Positions 57,219 through 64,000 of a DNA stretch of 64,000 bases are shown here, piece after piece. The stretch is taken from assembly GCF_000182565.1 (NCBI RefSeq), contig NW_015971548.1:81654-145653 (forward strand), given 5' to 3'. The notes under the pieces are model-generated. The model made no database searches and was not told where the DNA came from. It saw only the letters and a program-made list of their open reading frames with translations. This DNA is from Spizellomyces punctatus DAOM BR117. Taxonomy: Eukaryota; Chytridiomycota; Chytridiomycetes; Spizellomycetales; Spizellomycetaceae. The position numbers and the translations under genes are program-made. Numbering within the stretch: the stretch's first letter is position 1; each line of letters opens with the position of its first letter.

Positions 57219-58235
57219 ATGATGCCGGTCGAACGCTCTCCAACGCGAGGCTGCTCACCTGTGATCCAGACTCGTAGTCAGGGTCCTGCGGAGGACGTTG
57301 AAGTCCCTCCCGCAACATGCCCAAGGCGTTCAGGGACCACTTCCGTCGAACCGGAAGCCCCTAACTTGGCCACGATGGCCTCTGAAGTGGCAGCATTAAA
57401 AGAAGACATTGCCCGCTCGACTGCTGCAATGCAGTTGGCAACTCAAAATCTTACGGAACAGCTTCATAGGCTTTCCGAACGTCAGACAGCGGCGGATGAG
57501 CGCCTCGCACGAGCCTTAGAAGCCCTAGTGCATCGCCCGCTGCCTGAACAACCTCTCATAGCACGAGCTACAAGAGAACGGTCCGCAACCCCGTGGGAAA
57601 CGTCGGACACACCAAGGGAGCATACCGAACCAAGTTTTTCAGGTCCGGTGCCTCCAATCCAAGTGCCAGCGGCCCCGTGGGCCAGCGACACCAAGGTCGA
57701 TTCCTTGAAAGCAAAGGACGTACCCGAGTTTACGGGCAAAAGAAACCAAGACATTGAAGAATGGCTCAACAAAGTCCAACTTCTTCAAAATGTTAGCGCA
57801 ATGTCGGATGCCAGGATGGTACAGCTCCTACCAGCCATGATAGCCGAGAAAACCCCTGCCGACGCTTGGTTTTACACTCTGGAAGCCCAGGAAACTCGCT
57901 CGTGGACCTGGAAAAGGTGGAAAGAAGAACTGCTTCGAGAGTTCCGAGATCCCCTAACCGAGTCCAAGCGCAAAACCGAATATGTGTGCTGCCATGCAAA
58001 CCCCAAAGAATTTCGCAGCTTTCTCGCGTTCATTGACCACAAAACTCATCTCCGGCGCCTCGCATACGGCGACCGGGCAAACATAGAATGTCCTGCTGAC
58101 CAGCATTTTGACCTAATAGTTGAACAATTGCCCAGCGACATCCAAATCATGGTCAAATCCTGTAATGTCATGAACCTGACCAAATTAAAAGACTTCCTGC
58201 GCCTTTATTTCAGCTCTGATGACACCAGAAAATGA
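57219..58235 (+). CDS. gag: Chromovirus Gag
   Basis: Structural protein of the retrotransposon particle, 338 aa from the ATG-ATG pair at 57219 (the open frame continues upstream only to a GTG). It contains the QTRSQGP string common near the start of Ty3/gypsy Gag, and a coiled coil (MASEVAALKEDIARSTAAMQ). The capsid-like region includes PEFTGKRNQDIEEWLNKVQ, WTWKRWKEELLREFRDP and LKDFLRLYF. It ends at a TGA (58233-58235), after which the same frame continues without interruption into the zinc knuckle and protease. The TGA may be a mutation of CGA or a readthrough stop. Confidence 0.88.
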   Translation: MMPVERSPTRGCSPVIQTRSQGPAEDVEVPPATCPRRSGTTSVEPEAPNLATMASEVAALKEDIARSTAAMQLATQNLTEQLHRLSERQTAADERLARALEALVHRPLPEQPLIARATRERSATPWETSDTPREHTEPSFSGPVPPIQVPAAPWASDTKVDSLKAKDVPEFTGKRNQDIEEWLNKVQLLQNVSAMSDARMVQLLPAMIAEKTPADAWFYTLEAQETRSWTWKRWKEELLREFRDPLTESKRKTEYVCCHANPKEFRSFLAFIDHKTHLRRLAYGDRANIECPADQHFDLIVEQLPSDIQIMVKSCNVMNLTKLKDFLRLYFSSDDTRK

Positions 58236-60455
58236 GACCCTTGCTACAGCGGTGCTGCAGAAGCTCAGAAGAAGTCACAAAAGACCGGAACTGACAAAGG
58301 CCCTAAGCAGACGGCTCAACATAAAACTGGAAACCCCGAAAAGGGTTGCGACGGCCCTCAGAAGATGGTTCTGGACCCCAACACAGAACCACCGGCACCC
58401 TGCAAATTCTGTCAGAAAAAGCATTGGAATGTTTTCTGCTGGCAGAACCCGAACCGAAAAGATCCTGAAGATGGAAAGAAGGGACCATACGGAGCACCCA
58501 TGCCCGCAGGTTGGAAACCCAAACAGGAGTCCAAGAAGTCGTACATAGTGGAGCTGGACTCGACGTCCGCTACCACCGAGACTCTTTTTTCGGCTTCGGA
58601 ACTGGAAAGGACAGCCGCCGCTAATCAAGGATTCCACACCATCGGATTCTTTCATTCACCCGAGCACTCGGAATCAACAATTTTGATGACCGCACCTCTT
58701 TCCGAGGTCACGGTGACCAAGGAAGAGGACCCCCACATGCCCACGCAGGGCTGGGACCAAGTCTGGGACAACATAGCCATCATCTGGGGCACCCCGCAAG
58801 TGGCTCTGATGATGGGCAACAACCCCCGCGCGCTCAGCTTCTTCGCCAAAGAACCGAAGCGAGGCGCCGGGCACCTCGGGAACAACCCCTACGCAGTTGT
58901 GTGGAGTTCCCACCACCTCTACATCGCTGCCGCAGCCAAAGCTGACAAGGATCGAATCCTGCGAAAAGTCCGAGAAGACAGTACCCCTTGTTTGATCCTC
59001 CTTGCCTGGATAAGGCTCGACGAGCATGAGAAATTCTTGATGTGGAGCTCCGAAGATCCTGTTATCTTTGATTCTTACGCCAACCTGCAACTGGTGGCAT
59101 TTCTCCTGACAGGCAATATCATTCGCTCAGACTATTATTATCATCACAGAAACCCCAAATTTCTGCACGTTAAAGACCATCCACGTCTCCAAAGACATGA
59201 AGAGAGCGAACGGACGTGTATAGTCATGCTGGCTATCGAACAAGTTGCTCGCCAGAATAAAACAACAAAACCACAAAATGACAAATCTAGAGAGCACTTT
59301 GAGAGTGCGATCAAGGCTACGGAAGCAACAAGTAACGACATCGCGCCCCATTTCGAGGTCATGGTGCCTTCCATCAATGCCTTCTACTCGGTAGATTTAG
59401 GCGATGTACTCAAAAGCCAGACCAAGACCCAAACGCAGCCTTGCTGGACGCTAGCCGTCATCGCTCAGCTCTGGGCACCTGTGGTACTAGACACAGGAGC
59501 CTGCGAGTCTCTGGTTTCCGACACGTACCAGGGCCTTCTGTTCTCCGAAACTGATTTGCAGGATGCGGAAACGATGGCTTTCAAAGGCATTGGTGGACGT
59601 ATCTCATCTACCAAGACAGTATGCCTCAAAACTTCCCTCAGAGGCCGCGGAGGAGAATACCTGACTTTCCGCGCCTATTTCCGAGTCATTGCATACGGGA
59701 AACCTCTCATCATCCTAGCCAATGACGTTCTGGGACATCTGAAACTCCAAACCTTGGTTCAGGAACCCCCATTACCCAGTTTCGTGGTGATGCTCAAGAA
59801 TCCGGACATCCTTATCCCTTGCTCCATAACAGATGAGCTGGACACCGATCACATGCGCAGCATGCCATACAAGACCAAGCAGGGTGAATTCATGAAGGAT
59901 GCATCAATGCCACGGCTGACCAAAGCCAAAGCTCAGAAGTCTAGATTAACCATGTTAATCATGGGACAGACGCGCGTGGCAGCCCAAACTTTTCTCATCA
60001 AAAACCCTCTTGACGCCACCGCTGCTAGCTCAACGGTCCTGTTAGGCCTCAAACTGTCCACCGCGACCCATAATTCGGTTGCGGACCCCGAAGAGAACAT
60101 TTCCAAAGAAGAATGGCAGACACTTCGGAACAAATGGAACCTCGACTCTACGGAGAGGGCTCCAGGGGCCTTCGAAGCCCAATTAAAAGACGCGGAACGT
60201 TTCCACGTCGATCTCAAGCGACCCAAACCCATGGTCTGGGCCCTAATCAACATTCTACGACACTTCCATCAAGCCTTCAGCTATGAGGGTCATCTCATAG
60301 GGAACTACACCAAGATTCCTTATGCGCCTCGATTTATCTCGGCTCTGCCACCCCTTTCGAGGCCACGGTCATACTCTCCGTTGGAGCGGACAGCCCTCGA
60401 GACGGAGCGAGACACCATGATGGGGCTTCAGAGGTGGAACGAACCACCGAAGTAA
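58236..60455 (+). CDS. Chromovirus zinc knuckle and aspartic protease segment
   Basis: Same frame as Gag, open from just after the TGA. A zinc knuckle variant CKFCQKKHWNVFC (C-x2-C-x3-H-x4-C) lies at about 58397. A long region of unknown role follows, then the retropepsin with VVLDTGACESLVS (catalytic Asp in DTG) near 59480 and the downstream GKPLIILANDVLG motif. The segment ends in the approach to the reverse transcriptase (PPLSRPRSYSPLERTALETE) at a TAA (60453-60455). RT continues in the -1 frame, overlapping by 22 nt. The region between knuckle and protease is about 300 residues, longer than usual, and contains no domain I recognise. Confidence 0.82.
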   Translation, partial: DPCYSGAAEAQKKSQKTGTDKGPKQTAQHKTGNPEKGCDGPQKMVLDPNTEPPAPCKFCQKKHWNVFCWQNPNRKDPEDGKKGPYGAPMPAGWKPKQESKKSYIVELDSTSATTETLFSASELERTAAANQGFHTIGFFHSPEHSESTILMTAPLSEVTVTKEEDPHMPTQGWDQVWDNIAIIWGTPQVALMMGNNPRALSFFAKEPKRGAGHLGNNPYAVVWSSHHLYIAAAAKADKDRILRKVREDSTPCLILLAWIRLDEHEKFLMWSSEDPVIFDSYANLQLVAFLLTGNIIRSDYYYHHRNPKFLHVKDHPRLQRHEESERTCIVMLAIEQVARQNKTTKPQNDKSREHFESAIKATEATSNDIAPHFEVMVPSINAFYSVDLGDVLKSQTKTQTQPCWTLAVIAQLWAPVVLDTGACESLVSDTYQGLLFSETDLQDAETMAFKGIGGRISSTKTVCLKTSLRGRGGEYLTFRAYFRVIAYGKPLIILANDVLGHLKLQTLVQEPPLPSFVVMLKNPDILIPCSITDELDTDHMRSMPYKTKQGEFMKDASMPRLTKAKAQKSRLTMLIMGQTRVAAQTFLIKNPLDATAASSTVLLGLKLSTATHNSVADPEENISKEEWQTLRNKWNLDSTERAPGAFEAQLKDAERFHVDLKRPKPMVWALINILRHFHQAFSYEGHLIGNYTKIPYAPRFISALPPLSRPRSYSPLERTALETERDTMMGLQRWNEPPK

Positions 60456-62680
60456 CCTTCGCCAGCGATCCTGTTATCATTCGCTATGCAGACAAACCCC
60501 CGCGCATAGCCTTCGACTATCGCCGAGCCAACGACTGCATGGCCTGGGATCCATATCCCTTTCCCATCATGCTCGACATCCTGAACTGGATCGTCGCAGT
60601 CCCATTGCGATACATATCGGGAGGTGACGCAAACAAAGGATTCTACCAAATTGCCATCACCAATGCGTCGGTATGCAAATGGCTCGCGCTCAGACTCCAT
60701 GACGGCATCTACGAACCACTCTTTATGCCCTTCGGACCCAAGACTGCCCCCTCGCACTTCTGTCAGGTGATGGACGACACCTTGGGTCCCTCCAAATGGC
60801 AAAATATCAACAACTTCGTCGACGATATCCACACACGAGCGGAGACAGCCGCGGAAGCCCTAGACGCCATTGCAGACTGGCTCGACCGCTTTTCCAGAGC
60901 CAAACTCACCCTAAGACTCGACAAGTGTCAATGGCTCTTTCACCAGCTCACGGCCCTCGGTTTCGTTGCCTCCTCTCAGGGTCTCGCTACTGATCCAGAC
61001 AAGGTCGCAACCATAGTCGATTGGCCACGACCCAAATTCATAGGTGACCTATGGTCATTCGTGGGTCTCCTAGGGTTCTATGCCCAATTCATTTCTCGCT
61101 ACGCGGAACTCGTCCGACCCCTGCAAGACGCTATCCAAGAGGGCGTTCGCGAATACCGAGACCTTAAAAAGGGTCGCACTGACCCGAAGAAAGGCACTGA
61201 AAAGCTCAATTCACCATCCATGCTCGACACGGCGGTGGCCCCTACAATCACAGCCACCGGAGCCTGATTTGAGGTTTCGCAACATCCGAAATCTAGCTCC
61301 TCAGACCTACCGGTGGTCAATCTACGCCAATCATCGCTGGCGGACTTACCCATTGACCCCTTTTGTGTCGGACGCCTTGCTTGCAAGCGCCCCGACCAAG
61401 GTCTGCACAGATTTATCGCGAAGCGTGAAGTTTCATGGACCGATTCCCAAAACTCTGCCTTCGCAGCCGCCAAGCAGGCTCTGACAACAGCTCCAGTGCT
61501 CGCGGCACCCAGAAAAGGGTTCCCCTACACCCTTCACAGTGACGCTTCCTACACAGCGTTTAATGTCACGCTCGAACAGTTACAGCCAGATGCTTCTAAA
61601 CGCCCGCTGTGCTACCATTCCTGAGGCACCACCACCTCGGAAAAGAAGGCCCCCCCTGTCAAACTCAAGGCCGGATGCCTCATTTGGGGCCTCGGAAAAC
61701 TCCGCCCATACCTTGAAGGCCTGCCTTTCACGGTCATTACTGATCACCGAGCTCTTTTGTGGCTCGCTAAATACAAAGGCGAGAACCGTAAGCTTCTCCG
61801 CTGGGCCCTCGATCTTAGTTACTGGTCTGAATGGATGACAATCATTCACAAACCAGGACGTTTTCACATTGTTGCTGATACACTTTCATGGCTACTAGGA
61901 GCGGAAACCCTACTCTGCTCCACCGCGACCCAAATATGGGTGTCGAAACGCGGAAGACGATGGCTGCGCACCACACCAGCTGCTCTCGCACCTTCCTCGA
62001 CACTGGCAGATGCCGTCTTTCGTCTGGCCTTACAGCCTGCACTCATTGCCGCCATCCGCGCTGGCCTCACCGGCCAGCTCCACCCCATAGCCCAACAGGC
62101 CCGCACGCTCCTATGGGAGACCAGCCCCAACACCTACACTACAGCCGATGCGCACTTTCTTCAGGACTGGCAATGTGCAGATAACCTGCTGTGGCACCGT
62201 TTTTCAGTCTCCGAAGACCTTTGGTGCCTCTACGTGCCCCCTGCTTGCACCCCCAAGGTGCGCAAGCTTTTTCACGAGGGGGGAGGACACTTCGGATTCG
62301 AAAGAACCTACGCCAGAGCCACAGCACAAGTCTGGTGGCCAAAGATGGCACAAGATTTCAGAAAACATTGCGCAGGATGTGAAACCTGCCAACGCTCAAA
62401 AAGGGTACCGCAACTGATTCCGGGGTTGTTGAAACCCATACCACCAGCTCCGGGACGCTGGACAGTCATCACGACTGACTTCGTAACCAAGCTCCCACTT
62501 ACTTCCAGAGGGTACGATGCCTTTTGGCTAATAGCTTGTAAATGCTCAAAGAGGATCCACATATGGCCCCTCAAGAGCACCGCGACAGCTACTCAGGTCG
62601 CAGAACTATTTATAGAATGCTACATCCCATTGCACGGCATTCTGGAGACTATTATCTCAGACCATGACTCCATCATTGAA
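60434..62680 (+). CDS. pol: Chromovirus reverse transcriptase, RNase H and integrase (interrupted by stops)
   Basis: One frame carries all domains. RT includes IAFDYRRANDC, the block GGDANKGFYQIAI and the catalytic NFVDDIHTR (FVDD, near 60820), followed by LGFVASSQGLATDPDKV. RNase H starts near 61440 (AAKQALTTAPVLAAP, LHSDAS with the catalytic Asp, TDHRALLWL). The integrase has its His-His-Cys-Cys zinc site (HEGGGHFGFERTYARA and CAGCETCQRSK) near 62270-62400. The first catalytic Asp is in TTDFVTKLP and the second in IISDHDS near 62665. TGA stops interrupt at 61265-61267 and 61622-61624, with coding continuing in frame after each. The third integrase acidic residue is lost, because foreign sequence begins about 62680. 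The element cannot make a complete Pol. Confidence 0.88.
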
Positions 62681-63421
62681 AGGCTGTCAGAAACCAGAAA
62701 TGCAGATGTGGAAGAGCTCTGTAAACATCTCGGAGACCTAAACATCCTTATCCGAGATCTGATGATTGAGGCCCAGGATTCACAGAAAAGATATGTGACA
62801 GAATTCTTCTGTCAGTGCTATGGTTATACTGGTTAGATGTGGTTCCAAACTAGTGGTCACATGACTTTGCTGATGGTGTCAACATTCATTTGACCAGAAT
62901 TAGATAAATAAGCAGATTTAGCCATTTCTGGCTAAATTAGATGAGTATCCTGACACACTAGCATCTGCCCCTTTCAATCAAGTGGCACAGTGTATTTAGG
63001 ATGACTTGTCTCACTTGTGATTGGCTATAAATGGTGCAATAGGCTGACAAATAGTTTAGGATGACATGTACAAGATCTGATTGGTTGCAAATGGTGCAAT
63101 AGGCTGACAAATAGTTTAGGATGACATGTACAAGATCTGATTGGTTGCAAATGGTGCAATAGGCTGACAAATAGTTTAGGATGACATGTATGAGTTCTGA
63201 TTGGTTGCAAATGGTGCAATAGGCTGACAAATAGTTTAGGATGATGTGGGTGAGATCTGATTGGGTAGTTAGGATATAGCATTTGTCAGCCCCTTTGTCT
63301 ATAAAAAGAGGACCTCTCTGAGGCCCCTCAAAGGAAAATAACAAGTAGTAACCAAGTCTTCCCTAGTTTTCTGTTGTCTTCTTGTCCCTGCTAGCCTGTT
63401 ACAAGATACTATGATTTATCA
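62681..63421 (+). mobile_element. Insertion inside the integrase, LTR-like with tandem repeats
   Basis: Integrase homology stops near 62680 and resumes about 63422. The insert begins with about 150 bp of coding-like sequence (RNADVEELCKHLGDLNILIR) ending in TAG (62834-62836). Next comes promoter-like DNA with a 60-bp tandem repeat, then a TATA box (TCTATAAAAAGAGGACC, about 63299) followed by a leader-like stretch. This resembles the 3' end of one retroelement plus an LTR. Target-site duplications were not found, so the exact ends are uncertain. Confidence 0.6.
62995..63270. repeat. 60-bp tandem repeat array (about 4.5 copies)
   Basis: The unit is 60 bp exactly. The copies at 63061 and 63121 are identical, those at 63001 and 63181 differ slightly, and the one at 63241 is partial. 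Each copy carries an inverted CCAAT box (GATTGG), TTGCAAAT and TTTAGGATGAC. Confidence 0.95.
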
Positions 63422-64000
63422 CAACAACATTTGGAGTTCCGGAGAGGAGATAAGGTGCTTCTGAGCATGAAAAACCCAGCAGGGTATGAGTCCAAGATCA
63501 CTCCAAAATGGCTGGGACCAGTCACAGTGACTGACTGTAACCTTCTCTGTGACAACTACGAGTGAAAACTGCCAGATAAGATGAGATGACTTCATCCATG
63601 GTTTCACATATTGAAATTATGTCCATACCAGAAGCCTGTCGATGCCGAAACTGAGGAAAGGATCGCGGAAGCACAAATGGAGGATTCCGACACTTCAAAA
63701 GGCGAGTTCGAAGTGGAAGCGATAGTAGACCATCGAACCAGGCGCAGAAAGCGTCAATTTCGAATACGTTGGGCCGGATACCCACCCCATGAGGATACCT
63801 GGGAACCAGAGGAAGCCCTAACAGAGGCTTCCGAAGCCTTAGAAGAGTACTGGAGATCCAGAGCTCCCACTAGCGCACTAGTAGAGGACTCCTTGGTAGT
63901 CAGCTTTGCAGGCGATGCCCTGGCTTACACTTCCGACCACCAATGCTTCACAATTTATCCGGACAATAGCTCACGTGATAATCACGCCCTCTCACCAGAA
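63422..64000 (+). CDS. Chromovirus integrase C-terminus with chromodomain (continues past window)
   Basis: It begins with the GPY/F module: LEFRRGDKVLLSMKNPAG, then PKWLGPVTV. After two TGA stops (63563-63565, 63587-63589) the frame continues with LHPWFHILKLCPYQKP, matching the usual HPVFHVS-L-KPY region. It then reads through a chromodomain: FEVEAIVDHRTRRRKRQFRI, RWAGYPPHEDTWEPEEAL. The aromatic/acidic pattern (WAGYPPHEDTWEP) is the classic signature. Chromodomains of this type direct insertion into methylated-histone chromatin. The frame is open to the window's last base. It belongs to the same element as 60434-62680 and is in the same reading frame. Confidence 0.88.

Larger units (their letters stand above)
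56460..64000 (+). mobile_element. Ty3/gypsy chromovirus (LTR retrotransposon), 3' end beyond window
   Basis: This element reads left to right: probable 5' LTR (56460-57064), primer-binding site, gag, zinc knuckle, aspartic protease, reverse transcriptase, RNase H, HHCC/DDE integrase, GPY/F module and chromodomain. Domain order and the chromodomain place it among chromoviruses. It is not intact. It has five in-frame TGA stops, a -1 shift between protease and RT, and about 0.75 kb of foreign DNA inside the integrase. The 3' LTR would lie past the right edge. Confidence 0.92.

Noticed and set aside
62995-63270. 60-bp repeat considered as a coding repeat (a minus-strand frame reads through it)
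   Set aside because: The unit is a multiple of three, so any open frame stays open. The TATA box and CCAAT boxes and the LTR-like setting fit non-coding DNA better.

Overview
The window comes from the nuclear genome of a fungus, most likely an early-diverging, chytrid-like lineage. I infer this from short GT-AG introns (about 55-110 nt) in most genes, a Zn2Cys6 transcription factor, a Tao3/Mor2/furry scaffold protein, a split RPL42 gene with an intron right after the ATG, and a chromodomain Ty3/gypsy retrotransposon. The lineage call is not proven by any marker here. A run of N (23287-23604) is an assembly gap.

Layout: 1-1061 (-) is an aquaporin cut by the window edge. 2570-4417 (-) is a Ser-rich protein with a C-terminal coiled coil. 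5319-7231 (+) is an acidic-repeat protein with a DnaJ-like Cys-rich tail. 7710-10706 (-) is a Zn2Cys6 transcription factor, 10887-11856 (-) a secretory-pathway Fe/Mn superoxide dismutase ending in RDEL, and 12241-15777 (-) the splicing helicase Prp22. 17089-18371 (+) is a bHLH factor, 19048-19848 (+) ribosomal protein eL42, and 20501-30755 (+) the giant furry-family protein. 31675-33485 (-) is an unknown membrane protein and 34625-36534 (+) a Cys-rich, probably GPI-anchored surface protein.

From 36.5 to 51 kb the window turns accessory. It holds decayed retroelement remnants, an 862-bp inverted-repeat structure carrying gene fragments, a short telomere-like tract, a 2-oxoglutarate oxygenase, two F-box-like paralogues that share only their heads, and a frameshifted pseudogene. 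At 51-55 kb two convergent paralogous genes encode poly-Gln proteins with a FAR1/WRKY-GCM1-type zinc finger. From 56460 to the right edge lies a Ty3/gypsy chromovirus in forward orientation, with LTR, primer-binding site, gag, protease, RT/RNase H, integrase and chromodomain. It is broken by in-frame stops that are all TGA, by one frameshift, and by a nested insertion carrying a 60-bp tandem repeat.

The left 36 kb is mostly conserved housekeeping and regulatory genes. The right 27 kb is repeat-rich and fast-evolving. The observations I rate highest are the RDEL-tailed superoxide dismutase, the convergent zinc-finger pair with and without an intron in the same finger, the inverted-repeat gene-fragment structure, the head-sharing F-box-like pair, and the TGA-only decay of the chromovirus. 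Exon structures were worked out by hand. For the genes with several resolved exons the summed coding length is a multiple of three, which supports them.
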